DNA of 64,000 nt from Porticoccus hydrocarbonoclasticus MCTG13d (GCF_000744735.1 NZ_JQMM01000001.1:806001-870000); one strand, 5' to 3'; numbered from the stretch's first letter, positions 30,325 through 38,682 are shown. Numbers and translations are program-made. Notes: generated by a model from the sequence alone, not told the origin.

Positions 30325-30339
30325 GCAAATGCTGTGCCA
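30325..30339 (-). promoter_or_regulatory. Sigma-54 (RpoN) promoter of amtB
   Basis: On the minus strand the sequence reads TGGCAC-N5-TTGC, a full match to the -24/-12 RpoN consensus (TGGCAC-N5-TTGCW). Transcription would begin about 12 bp downstream, leaving a leader of about 110 bases to the amtB ATG at 30200. Confidence 0.82.
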
Positions 30340-30465
30340 GAAAAGTCGATTTGGCGCTACTATGGTGCTTGAATTCTTTTGGTCTCCGTATAGAGCGGAT
30401 ATCAATATGTCTGCTTGCCGACGACAAGGACTTGATTCAGGATTGATAGAAACCAGAAACTCACA

Positions 30466-30482
30466 AGAACCGCTGCGGTTCT
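30466..30482. repeat. 17-bp perfect dyad before the DUF4404 gene
   Basis: AGAACCGC-T-GCGGTTCT is a perfect inverted repeat ending just before the GGAGGAG ribosome binding site. It could be an operator. As RNA it could only form a shorter hairpin because the centre has a single base. Confidence 0.5.
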
Positions 30483-30503
30483 GTGTCCGGAGGAGTGATG
30501 ACC

Positions 30504-30779
30504 ATGTCCAATGAAAATGATGACTTGCGTGACCAATTGGCCACGCTGCACAACGAGCTAGAAAAGGCAAAGACACTGGATCCCGAAGACCGGGATATGC
30601 TGGGACATCTAATGTCTGACATGATACGCATTGCCCAGGGGGATCTCGAAAAAGAGCCTCACCATGAATCGTTGCGGGAGCAACTTGAGCGAAAGGCCGG
30701 TGACTTTGATCTGGACCACCCCCGCCTGGCAGGCGTCGTGCGTCAACTGCTGGATTCACTCGGGAAAATGGGTATCTAG
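30504..30779 (+). CDS. DUF4404 family protein
   Basis: 91 residues from the ATG at 30504, with GGAGGAG 8 bases upstream; the ATG at 30498 is an alternative. The helical pattern LRDQLATLHNELEKAKTLD then DRDMLGHLMSDMIRI and LDHPRLAGVVRQLLDSLGKMGI matches DUF4404, small cytosolic helical proteins of unknown role. It leads a run with an SPOR lipoprotein, a DCC protein and a cupin, and is divergent from amtB, which need not imply a nitrogen link. Confidence 0.75.
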   Translation: MSNENDDLRDQLATLHNELEKAKTLDPEDRDMLGHLMSDMIRIAQGDLEKEPHHESLREQLERKAGDFDLDHPRLAGVVRQLLDSLGKMGI

Positions 30780-30822
30780 CTCTGAGGCTCTAGCGGTCCG
30801 GGTTGATGGAGTCTATTGGGAA

Positions 30823-31629
30823 ATGGAGAGAAGAGTCTTTGGTCTGATTGTAGTCGGCGCGCTGATTGTCGGCTGTGCCGGCTCCGATACAAATGAAGAC
30901 AGCGATAACTACATTGGCTGGGTCTGTAGTGGTGCCAGGCAAAGTGATGACTGGTCCTGTGATATGCGCGAAATCAGGAACGGTCGGGCGGTTGCCACAT
31001 CAACGGTGGCGGCAGTAGGGGAAGCGACAGTTTCCGATGGACAGGGCGTCAGCCCGTCTTCCGAGCGGGACCGGCACAACCTGCAGGTTGTCCCTCCTCC
31101 CAGTCAGGACTGGCGAAACCAGTTACCGGGGCTTGACAGCACGCCAGTGATCTCCGAGTCAGAGTCGTCGACTCTGGTAGAGCGTAAGCTGAGGGAGCGG
31201 CCGCCCCGTGTCCCCGAGCCGGTACCCTCAGTCGTGGCAAGAAAGACTTCGCCCTCACCTGCATCAGCGCCTCAAACCTCTGTCGCAGAACCGGTCGCTT
31301 ATGCACTGGGGGACGATATCGGAGGTGACTTGTCCATTGATGCCAAAAAGCCGGCGTATACCCTGCAACTGGCGGCTTTCAAGGATCCCGCCCAGATCAG
31401 ACTATTTGTTGAGCGACATCGCCTCGGTGATCTGGGGGTACAGCAGTTCCAGTCCTATAGCGAGAAACAGCACTGGCAATTGCTGGTCTGGGGCACTTTT
31501 GAGAGTCCGGCCAAGGCGCGGGAGGCCTGGCGGGCCATCGCCAGGCAGTATCCCGGCGTTGAGCCATGGGTCAGATCAATGAGTTCCCTGGACATGGAGT
31601 CCAGTCAAGCGGTAGCTGTGGATGGTTGA
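30823..31629 (+). CDS. SPOR-domain lipoprotein
   Basis: 268 residues from the ATG at 30823; the longer ORF start at 30631 would overlap DUF4404 and lose the leader. The N-terminus ERRVFGLIVVGALIVGCAGS is a lipoprotein signal with lipobox IVGC (Cys18). A low-complexity Ser/Pro/Val-rich linker spans about residues 60-170. The C-terminal domain, AYTLQLAAFKDPAQIRLFVE ... HWQLLVWGTFESPAKAREAW, is an SPOR (peptidoglycan-binding, septal) domain. It is probably anchored in the outer membrane and recruited to denuded glycan at the division site. The gene overlaps the DCC gene by 8 bp. Confidence 0.8.
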   Translation: MERRVFGLIVVGALIVGCAGSDTNEDSDNYIGWVCSGARQSDDWSCDMREIRNGRAVATSTVAAVGEATVSDGQGVSPSSERDRHNLQVVPPPSQDWRNQLPGLDSTPVISESESSTLVERKLRERPPRVPEPVPSVVARKTSPSPASAPQTSVAEPVAYALGDDIGGDLSIDAKKPAYTLQLAAFKDPAQIRLFVERHRLGDLGVQQFQSYSEKQHWQLLVWGTFESPAKAREAWRAIARQYPGVEPWVRSMSSLDMESSQAVAVDG

Positions 31630-32002
31630 TCGGGCCGAATCCCCCTCGGAGAGACTCACGGTATTCTACGACGGTGCCTGCCCCATTTGCGTAAGAGATC
31701 GCCGTGCCTATGAAAAGCTGGCCGGCGAGCGCGACAATGTCTGCTGGGTGGATATCACGGGTGCAGAAGCTCGATTGCGGGAGGCGGGTATTGATCCCCG
31801 AAAAGCCCTCACCGAGTTGCATGTGCAGGATGGAGAGGGCAATATCTTTTCAGAGATAGATGCCTACCGGTTGCTGATGGCGAGGATTCCGCTATTGAAG
31901 CCTATCGGTTGGCTGATCGGGTTGCCATTGGTGCGTCCGATCCTGAGCAAACTTTATCGCTGGTGGGTTCGCCGCCGGTTGATACGTGACGGGAGGCTTT
32001 GA
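31622..32002 (+). CDS. DCC family thiol-disulfide oxidoreductase-like protein (DUF393)
   Basis: 126 residues. The motif FYDGACPICVRDRRAYEKL is the DCC-family signature (YDGxCxxC), a thioredoxin-like redox-active CxxC. The C-terminal region has GWLIGLPLVRPILSKLYRWWVRRRL, a hydrophobic then basic segment that could sit at the membrane. Substrates of DCC proteins are largely unknown. It overlaps the lipoprotein gene (8 bp) and abuts the cupin gene by a 1-bp TGATG overlap. Confidence 0.85.
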   Translation: MVDRAESPSERLTVFYDGACPICVRDRRAYEKLAGERDNVCWVDITGAEARLREAGIDPRKALTELHVQDGEGNIFSEIDAYRLLMARIPLLKPIGWLIGLPLVRPILSKLYRWWVRRRLIRDGRL

Positions 32003-32337
32003 TGGCTACCAACAGCGAGGTGATGGTCGGTAACCTGTTTTCGAACATTCCTGTGTTGACACTGGGTGAGCTTTTTGAGGACGTGATTGTTACCGACTTC
32101 ACTCGCATCCAGCGGATTGTATCCAGGGGGCAGAGTTCCCCGGAGGGTTTCTGGTATGACCAACCGGAAAATGAACTGGTGGTGATTATTCAGGGGAAAG
32201 GTGTGCTGGAGTTCGACAATGGTGACCGAATGGACATGGAAGTGGGCGATTTTGCCGCCATTCCGGCACACCGCAAACACCGTGTTGCCTGGACCGATCC
32301 CGATACCGAAACGATCTGGCTGGCTATATTTTATTAG
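32002..32337 (+). CDS. Small cupin domain protein
   Basis: 111 residues from the ATG at 32002. The cupin barrel is recognisable: FWYDQPENELVVIIQGKGVLEF (motif 1 with Glu but no His pair) and MEVGDFAAIPAHRKHRVAW (motif 2, GD...IPA..KHR). One or two metal-binding His remain, so metal content is uncertain. Function cannot be told; such stand-alone cupins are often predicted isomerases or sensor-like. Ends 8 bp before the convergent GIDE gene. Confidence 0.75.
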   Translation: MATNSEVMVGNLFSNIPVLTLGELFEDVIVTDFTRIQRIVSRGQSSPEGFWYDQPENELVVIIQGKGVLEFDNGDRMDMEVGDFAAIPAHRKHRVAWTDPDTETIWLAIFY

Positions 32338-32345
32338 AGCCTGAG

Positions 32346-33311
32346 TTAACCGATTAAACGGCTGGTCATCAGCCAGGTAGCCAGCGTTCCCGCCAACAGA
32401 AATCCCGCTGCGTAGGCTAGCGCCCCCCGGCGAAAACCTCTGCTAAGGTGGGTCTGTTCCGCACTGCTGACGATAAAGGGCAGGCCGCTGTGTTCCGGCT
32501 GGCTCAACAAATGATCGGGTGGTGCGCCTGCCACCGCCGCCTGTTGCTCGCGCGCTTTTCCCAGAGCGGCTTCCCGAACGAGTTGCCATTCTCTCAGGTC
32601 AAGTTCTCCATCACGGTTGTGATCAAATTTCGTCAACAATGCCGGAAAATCCGTCTTCCAGTTTCTCAGGATATCACCGGCCAGCTGATCTGCCGACAAT
32701 GTTCTCTGGCCCGTACTATCCGTCGTGAAATGCCCCAGCGTATAAAGTGGGTCGCCCTCCATAATCAGATATTCTGTGTAGCGATATCGGCTGCCAAATG
32801 AAATCACACGATTGAGACTGAAAAAGCCGTTATTGAGCTGCGCGGGTTTCGGGATGCCAATCGGGCGGCGGGTATTGCCATACCAGACCTGGCGGTGTCG
32901 GGTGCTGATATCGCCACCCGCCGGATCTACCCGGCAAATACCGGTGGTGTCCTGCAGATAAAAAGGTCGACTCGAGGCGCGCTTCTCAACGGTACTCCAG
33001 CGGCTGGATCTGCCGGTACGCTGATATTTCTCGATGGTGTAGCGCCACCAAAGACACAGGGTACTACTCAATGGTGCCAATTGCGGATGGCCCTGTCGGG
33101 TGGCCACGCCAATCAGCTCCGTGTAACCCTGGCTGGCAGAGCGGATTTTTGAGGTGGGCATGTCTTCCACCAGCCGGGCCCGTTTCAGCAGGTGATAGCT
33201 TTTCCACAAACTGAACAGCGAAACAGCGATGGCCAGTGTTAACCACAGGGCAAACTTCCCTGTGGAGAGATTTGCCACGCATTCGGCACAAAACAGGCTG
33301 TTAATGGTCAC
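32346..33311 (-). CDS. GIDE-domain membrane protein with EF-hand
   Basis: 321 residues from a GTG at 33311. An N-terminal membrane helix (20-37) is followed by a domain resembling bacterial GIDE proteins, relatives of the mitochondrial E3 ligase MULAN (GYTELIGVATRQGHPQLAPL, then LCLWWRYTIEKY). Residues 230-241, DHNRDGELDLRE, form a complete EF-hand loop (D1, N3, D5, E7, D9, E12), so calcium binding is likely. A second membrane helix lies at about 299-316. It is next to lemA, as is common for GIDE genes. No RING finger is seen. The bacterial function is unknown. Confidence 0.75.
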   Translation of the reverse strand: MTINSLFCAECVANLSTGKFALWLTLAIAVSLFSLWKSYHLLKRARLVEDMPTSKIRSASQGYTELIGVATRQGHPQLAPLSSTLCLWWRYTIEKYQRTGRSSRWSTVEKRASSRPFYLQDTTGICRVDPAGGDISTRHRQVWYGNTRRPIGIPKPAQLNNGFFSLNRVISFGSRYRYTEYLIMEGDPLYTLGHFTTDSTGQRTLSADQLAGDILRNWKTDFPALLTKFDHNRDGELDLREWQLVREAALGKAREQQAAVAGAPPDHLLSQPEHSGLPFIVSSAEQTHLSRGFRRGALAYAAGFLLAGTLATWLMTSRLIG

Positions 33312-33366
33312 GCGGTATCAGCCACGCACCAGTAAGGCCTTGCGGGGGCAGTAGTGGGCCACCACA

Positions 33367-33942
33367 TCACGAATGGAACAGTCCCTTGATGTCGACATCG
33401 GCAATCTGTGCTTCGCTGAATCGCAGCAGGTCGTGTGGACCAAACTTGAAGAAACCGGCAATCAGCCTGTCCGGAAACTGTTCGATGCGGATATTATTCT
33501 GATTGACTACTTCGTTGTAGAGTTCGCGGCGGTCGGCGATAGCGTTTTCCAGATCGGAGATCCGCACCTGCAAATGACGGAATGACTCATTGGCTTTCAG
33601 CTCCGGATAGTTTTCTGCCAACGCAAACAGTTGGCCCAGACCCTTGCGCAGGGCCGTTTCGGCAATGCCAAGTGCCTGCATGTCACCACCCTGTGCCGCA
33701 GCCGATACCTGGTTGCGGGCGTTGATGACCTGCTCCAGTGTGGTCTGCTCGTACTGCATGTACTGTTTGCAGGTGTCCACCAACTTCGGCAACTCCTCGA
33801 AGCGCTGTTTCAACAGCACGTCAATATTTGACCAGGCCTGCGCCACCCGATGCTTCAAAGCCACCAGGTTGTTGTAGATAACAATGCCGTAGCCGATGCC
33901 CAGTATCAGCAAGCCGAGCACAATAAAACTGAATATACCCAT
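33367..33942 (-). CDS. lemA: LemA family membrane protein
   Basis: 191 residues from the ATG at 33942; the longest ORF adds an unlikely 41-residue leader. One N-terminal membrane segment (GIFSFIVLGLLILGIGYGIV) is followed by a long helical domain with VAQAWSNIDVLLKQRFEELPKLV, the LemA family signature, and ENYPELKANESFRHLQVRI. LemA proteins are envelope proteins of unclear function. The gene is 55 bp upstream of the GIDE gene, so the pair is probably one operon. Confidence 0.9.
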   Translation of the reverse strand: MGIFSFIVLGLLILGIGYGIVIYNNLVALKHRVAQAWSNIDVLLKQRFEELPKLVDTCKQYMQYEQTTLEQVINARNQVSAAAQGGDMQALGIAETALRKGLGQLFALAENYPELKANESFRHLQVRISDLENAIADRRELYNEVVNQNNIRIEQFPDRLIAGFFKFGPHDLLRFSEAQIADVDIKGLFHS

Positions 33943-34144
33943 GACATTCACCTGTTTTAAAAGGGTCTGTAGCGGAAGGCTTTGAGAATAGGGGCTTTGG
34001 CCATTGGCGGCAACAAAACCTGAGCAAAACATCTGTGATGATTCGCGATGCCGGTAAGCGGGCATCTGGAATTATCGCAGTAGAGGGTTGCAGAGCTGCA
34101 CACCCGGTATTGGTGTGAAGCCCTGCAAATTGCATGGGGCGGGG

Positions 34145-35809
34145 TCAGGTTTTCAGGCGCTTGTATTTCAGTCGTCTGGGTTGGGCATCCTGGCCTTTGC
34201 GCTTGATAAGATCCTCGTGGTATTCGGTGTAGTCGCCCTCGAAGAACACCACTTCGCTGTCGCCTTCGTAGGCCAGAATATGTGTGGCTACCCGGTCGAG
34301 GAACCAGCGATCGTGAGAGATCACCAGCACGCAGCCGGGAAAGTTCTGAATCGCCTCCTCCAGAGCCCGCAGGGTTTCGATATCGAGGTCATTTGAAGGC
34401 TCATCGAGCAGCAGCACGTTGGCACCCTGTTTCAGGGTATCCGCCAGATGCAGACGGCCGCGCTCCCCGCCGGACAGTTCGCCGACCCGCTTTTGCTGGT
34501 CGCTACCCTTAAAATTGAAGCGGCCCAGATAGGCCCGCGAAGGCACCTGATAATTGCCGATCTGCAGGATGTCCTGCCCGTCGGAAATGGCCTCCCAGAC
34601 GGTTTTTTTGTCATCCAGGTTTTCCCGGCTCTGTTCCACAAAGGCAAGGTTCACTGTATCGCCCAGTGTGATGGAGCCGCTGTCGGGTTGCTCTGTGCCA
34701 GCGATCATCCGGAACAGAGTGGATTTACCGGCACCATTGCCACCGACGATACCCACAATTGCGCCCTTCGGAATACTGAGGGTCAGGTTGTCGATCAGCA
34801 GTTGGTCGCCAAAACGCTTGCAGACATTTTCCAGCTCGATGACCTTGTCGCCGAGTCGGGGCCCCGGCGGAATATAGATCTCGTTGGTTTCGTTGCGTGT
34901 CTGGAATTCCTGGGAGCTCATCTCCTCGAAGCGGGATAAACGGGCCTTGTTCTTGGCATGGCGGCCTTTCGGGTTCTGTCTCACCCATTCCAACTCATTC
35001 TTGATGGTGCGCTGGCGGGCGTCCTCCTGCTTCTGTTCAGTTTCCAGCCGTTTTTCCTTGGCCTCCAGCCAGGTGGTGTAATTGCCTTCGTAGGGAATGC
35101 CGTGGCCGCGGTCCAGCTCCAGAATCCAGCCCGCCACATTGTCGAGGAAGTAGCGGTCATGGGTCACAGCCACCACCGTGCCGGAAAATTCCTCGAGAAA
35201 TTTTTCCAGCCAGAATACCGATTCGGCATCCAGGTGGTTGGTGGGCTCATCCAGCAGTAGCATATCGGGCTTTGACAGCAGCAGGCGACACAGGGCCACC
35301 CGGCGTTTTTCACCGCCGGACAGCTTGCTGACATCGGCATCCCAGGGCGGCAGGCGCAGGGCGTCGGCAGCCACTTCCAGAGTGTGGTTCAGATTATGGG
35401 CGTCCCAGGTCTCGATAATGTTTTCCAGCTCGCCCTGGCGTTTGGCCAGCTTGTCGAAATCCGCATCCGGTTCGGCATAGGCGGCGTACAGTTCGTCCAG
35501 TGCGTTCAGAGCGTCCACCGCTTCCCGTACACCGTCTTCCACGTTGCCGCGCACATCCTTGGCGGGGTCCAGTTGCGGCTCCTGTGGCAGGTAGCCCACC
35601 TTGATACCGGGCATCGGGCGCGCTTCCCCCTGAATGTCGGTGTCGAGTCCGGCCATGATTTTCAGCAGGGTGGATTTGCCTGAACCATTAAGGCCGAGTA
35701 CGCCGATCTTGGCGCCCGGGAAAAAGGACAGGGAGATATCCTTGAGAATCTGGCGTTTGGGCGGAACAACTTTGCCCACCCGGTTCATGGTGTATACATA
35801 TTGGGCCAT
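34145..35809 (-). CDS. ettA: Energy-dependent translational throttle ABC-F protein
   Basis: 554-555 residues, equal to E. coli EttA, from the ATG at 35809 (MAQYVYTMNRVGKVVPP); the 41-residue extension upstream is not supported. Two ABC ATPase domains show GLNGSGKSTLLKIMAG and GGNGAGKSTLFRMIAG as Walker A, and LSGGEKRR / LSGGERGR signatures. The arm and linker (VRQNPKGRHAKNKARLSRFEE) are present. EttA binds the ribosomal E site and gates initial translation by ADP/ATP ratio. It is a single gene with a 200-bp leader and a similar distance to lemA. Confidence 0.95.
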   Translation of the reverse strand: MAQYVYTMNRVGKVVPPKRQILKDISLSFFPGAKIGVLGLNGSGKSTLLKIMAGLDTDIQGEARPMPGIKVGYLPQEPQLDPAKDVRGNVEDGVREAVDALNALDELYAAYAEPDADFDKLAKRQGELENIIETWDAHNLNHTLEVAADALRLPPWDADVSKLSGGEKRRVALCRLLLSKPDMLLLDEPTNHLDAESVFWLEKFLEEFSGTVVAVTHDRYFLDNVAGWILELDRGHGIPYEGNYTTWLEAKEKRLETEQKQEDARQRTIKNELEWVRQNPKGRHAKNKARLSRFEEMSSQEFQTRNETNEIYIPPGPRLGDKVIELENVCKRFGDQLLIDNLTLSIPKGAIVGIVGGNGAGKSTLFRMIAGTEQPDSGSITLGDTVNLAFVEQSRENLDDKKTVWEAISDGQDILQIGNYQVPSRAYLGRFNFKGSDQQKRVGELSGGERGRLHLADTLKQGANVLLLDEPSNDLDIETLRALEEAIQNFPGCVLVISHDRWFLDRVATHILAYEGDSEVVFFEGDYTEYHEDLIKRKGQDAQPRRLKYKRLKT

Positions 35810-36014
35810 GGAATACTTGCCTGAGTTTTTGTTAAAAGAATGGTGCCTGTCAGTACTGACCGGGGTGTTATACCCGGCAGGGGCGGGGCTGTTTATGTCT
35901 CCTGTGAAGAAACAGCGAACAGGCCATATCAAGTGTGTGGATTGTAGCGGAAACTGAAACGGGTCAGAAGCACCCCGCCGGGTTCTTACTGTGGGGACCC
36001 TGCCTGCCGGGTAC

Positions 36015-36899
36015 TCAATATTCTGTCACTACGCGATTGCGCCCCGACTTTTTTGCCTCATACATTGTCTTGTCGGCAATCTCAATGGACGCTTCAACGG
36101 GCCGGGATGGGTCGAGCATGGCCACACCCAGTGACGCAGTGACCTGCAGAATGTTATCGAAGCCGTCGGGCTGAATTCGCTGGGCGGCGACGGCATGACA
36201 CATCCGCTCGGCCACTTCCCGCGCTTCCTCCGGCGTTGTGCCAGGCATGCAAAGAAGGAACTCCTCTCCTCCATAGCGGTATATCCGGTCGTATGGCCGG
36301 AGAATGGTCTGCAGGCATTGCACCGTTGAGATGAGCACTTTGTCGCCGGCAAGATGACCGTATTCGTCATTGACCCGCTTGAAGTGGTCGAGGTCCAGCA
36401 TCGTCAGGGCGCAGTGCTGCCCCCTTCTTTGACTCAAAGCATGTTGTTCGCGAAGCCAGGGTAGCAGGCCGGCTCTGTTTTGTGCCCCGGTGAGGGGGTC
36501 CTGATTTTGGATGACCTCTGAAAGTTCAAGTCGCAACGACTGAATCTCCAGCCGCATTTTGTCCAGGGCATTTTCGAATTGATCCAGCTGGCTGGTGGCA
36601 ACAGGTTTATTGTCAGAGACGAGTTGGAGCAGGGTTCGTGCATAGACGTGCATTTTTTCGTGGGCATCGCCGAGTGAAACAAAGGCCGGATGCTCTCGGA
36701 GTAGAGCTGTAGAGACGTTTTCATACCACTGACCAAAGCGACAGTGCTGGTGCGCATCCGGTCTCAGGTCTGCCGGTTCCGCCGGTACCCTTGAAATGAG
36801 GATACGCAGCAGGCTTTTGTACCATTGCTCGTGGCTGAAAATCGCCTGATCCAATTCCGCGATGGCCGACTGCAATTCCTGCATGGTAAAAGAGGACAT
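36015..36899 (-). CDS. dgcZ: Diguanylate cyclase with zinc-sensing CZB domain
   Basis: 294 residues. The N-terminal CZB domain keeps the four zinc ligands His23, Cys53 (QHCRFGQWY), His80 and His84 (DAHEKMH), one residue off E. coli DgcZ. A coiled helix links it to a GGDEF domain with intact active site GGEEF (210-214) and inhibitory I-site RxxD at 201-204, five residues upstream. It makes c-di-GMP, and zinc is expected to inhibit it, favouring sessile growth when zinc is low. A 16-bp palindrome lies about 50 bp upstream of the start. Confidence 0.9.
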   Translation of the reverse strand: MSSFTMQELQSAIAELDQAIFSHEQWYKSLLRILISRVPAEPADLRPDAHQHCRFGQWYENVSTALLREHPAFVSLGDAHEKMHVYARTLLQLVSDNKPVATSQLDQFENALDKMRLEIQSLRLELSEVIQNQDPLTGAQNRAGLLPWLREQHALSQRRGQHCALTMLDLDHFKRVNDEYGHLAGDKVLISTVQCLQTILRPYDRIYRYGGEEFLLCMPGTTPEEAREVAERMCHAVAAQRIQPDGFDNILQVTASLGVAMLDPSRPVEASIEIADKTMYEAKKSGRNRVVTEY

Positions 36900-37226
36900 G
36901 ACGTGAGCTCATTCAGTGGTTGATGGTTCATGTGGTCTAATTCACCTGGATTGACGTCAATCCATCGACCCCAAAATTGTTGTTCACTCTAGACGAAACG
37001 GCTGCTGTGTGCGAGTCACCGGGGTTCGGCTATTGCCGGGACATGGCGTGAAAATATGGAAGTTTTGGGTCAGGACATTTAGGCTCAGGGCCATTGGTCG
37101 TTGCCCGGCCTGCCGGTTTCGACTACAAAGAACATAGGATGCCGGTGTGGGCATGGGGCACACCACCTGTAAACGCAATGCTGAGGTAACTCCCGCCATG
37201 GGTAGAAAAACGAAAGAGACAGATCG
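36900..37226. other. Divergent intergenic region between dgcZ and ppk2
   Basis: 327 bp without a gene that I can support. It contains the 16-bp palindrome GGATTGACGTCAATCC at 36948-36963, near dgcZ. The remainder, toward ppk2, shows no hairpin, riboswitch or clear promoter by eye. Promoters for both genes are expected here. Confidence 0.7.
36948..36963. promoter_or_regulatory. Perfect 16-bp palindrome upstream of dgcZ
   Basis: GGATTGAC-GTCAATCC, a perfect dyad without spacer about 50 bp upstream of the dgcZ start codon. Position and symmetry suggest a dimeric regulator operator; the regulator is unknown. It includes a TTGAC -35-like element on both strands. Confidence 0.5.
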
Positions 37227-38048
37227 ATGAAGGCGTCGATTGACCCTGTGGGGGATGGCGTCCAGCTCAGTGATATTGACCCGGATCGGGCGCTCAGGGA
37301 CAAGGGCGAATATAAACACCTGCTGGGCAAATTGCAGGAAAAGATGCTGCAAATCCAGCTGGCCTATTACACCCAGGGTCGACGGGCGGTGATCGTGCTC
37401 GAGGGGGTGGACTGTGCTGGCAAGGGCGGCATTATCCGTCGACTCACTCAACCCCTGGATGTGCGGGGAGTGCAGGTCTGGCCGATCGGTGCTCCCAGTG
37501 CTGAGGAGTCCGGGCAGCACTATCTGCAACGTTTTTGGCAGCGACTGCCCTCGTCGGGCTCCATTGCGATTTTCGATCGCTCCTGGTACGGCCGGGTGCT
37601 GGTGGAGCGTGTCGAAGGGTACTGCAGTAAATCTGCCTGGCAGCGTGCCTATGCCGAGATCAATGACTTTGAACGGATGCTTCACGACGATGGCGTACCG
37701 GTCGTCAAACTGTTGCCGGTGATTACCAAAGTTGAGCAAATGCGGCGTTTTGAAGAACGCCTGCGCAATCCGCGAAAACACTGGAAAATTACCAGCGAAG
37801 ATATTCGTAACTGGCACCGCTGGGATGACTACCAGCAGGCATTCCAGGAAATGCTTGAAAAAACATCGACGGAGTTTTCCCCCTGGCACCTGATTCCCGG
37901 CAATCGAAAATGGTTCGCCCGTGTCGAGGCCCTGAAAGTGGTCACTGAGGTGCTGGCCAGGGGAGTCGATATTTCAGTGCCGCTGTTGGAGCCGGAACTG
38001 ATGCAGGAAGCCCTGGAAATGTTGCGTCGGGAGTTAAAGGATTCGTAA
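37227..38048 (+). CDS. ppk2: Polyphosphate kinase 2 family protein
   Basis: 273 residues. The thymidylate-kinase-like fold shows Walker A LEGVDCAGKGGIIRRLT and Walker B AIFDRSWYGRVLVERVEGY, then the lid with FEERLRNPRKHWKIT. PPK2 uses polyphosphate to phosphorylate nucleotides (GDP, ADP or AMP depending on class); class cannot be settled from this alone. The Walker A has Val and Cys (EGVDCAGKGG) where many PPK2 sequences have Arg-Asp-Ala. It is divergent from dgcZ across 327 bp. Confidence 0.88.
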   Translation: MKASIDPVGDGVQLSDIDPDRALRDKGEYKHLLGKLQEKMLQIQLAYYTQGRRAVIVLEGVDCAGKGGIIRRLTQPLDVRGVQVWPIGAPSAEESGQHYLQRFWQRLPSSGSIAIFDRSWYGRVLVERVEGYCSKSAWQRAYAEINDFERMLHDDGVPVVKLLPVITKVEQMRRFEERLRNPRKHWKITSEDIRNWHRWDDYQQAFQEMLEKTSTEFSPWHLIPGNRKWFARVEALKVVTEVLARGVDISVPLLEPELMQEALEMLRRELKDS

Positions 38049-38174
38049 CCATTCGCAATCGGTGCTTTCACCCTGGTTGCCAGTGTCGGATGCCAACTAT
38101 CGGGAGGGGGCGAATAAAGTGATTGCTGCCCCGATACATCAAGGCTGAAAAGAGGTGGCATTCGCCTTGGCTGT

Positions 38175-38660
38175 CTACGTGCATTCAGCCAGTAACCTCC
38201 CGGCTTTTTGTGGCGAGATGGGCTCGTTGACCAGAACTTCGTTGCCCGACCAGGGTTTGCCATCCATGGAGATGGCCGCCAGAACACCCTGAATTGCGGT
38301 AATTTTCTTGTCCATGGGTTCCCGAAAGATATAGAACATTTCCTCGGAGTGGTTTAGCCCGCGCAGATGCACATAGATAAACCGGTCTTTTACCCTGATA
38401 GCACCTTTATATTTGAAGGGGTTTTCATGATTGAGCTCCTCGATTGTCACGCCGATAGAGCCGTTTAACTTTCGTGCAATTTTCCACCGGTGGGAAACGA
38501 GCTTGCCGGCATCTGTGGTGGCATAGCGGTATGAATAGAATTCACCCTTGTAAGCGAGCCGGATGAACGTCTGGTTTTCGATAAATGTCAGGAGTTTGTC
38601 GACGGCGTAACTGATCAGGCCGCCAATGAGCGCCCCGGCAAGAAGTGTGCTCCAGTCCAT
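38175..38660 (-). CDS. Membrane-anchored protein of unknown function
   Basis: 161 residues. One N-terminal membrane segment (DWSTLLAGALIGGLISYAVDKLL) is followed by a soluble domain with several beta-like stretches (YKGEFYSYRY, GAIRVKDRFIYVHL) and no cysteine pair or catalytic motif that I recognise. An AAGAGAGAG ribosome binding site precedes the ATG. No family is recognised. It is last in a minus-strand run with GlsB and DUF3185 proteins. Confidence 0.6.
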   Translation of the reverse strand: MDWSTLLAGALIGGLISYAVDKLLTFIENQTFIRLAYKGEFYSYRYATTDAGKLVSHRWKIARKLNGSIGVTIEELNHENPFKYKGAIRVKDRFIYVHLRGLNHSEEMFYIFREPMDKKITAIQGVLAAISMDGKPWSGNEVLVNEPISPQKAGRLLAECT

Positions 38661-38682
38661 GGTTATACTCTCTCTTTGGGAA

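Noticed and set aside
36984-37889. 301-codon minus-strand ORF opposite ppk2
   Set aside because: Antisense to ppk2 with intact Walker motifs; the translation is Pro/Leu/His-rich without domain marks.
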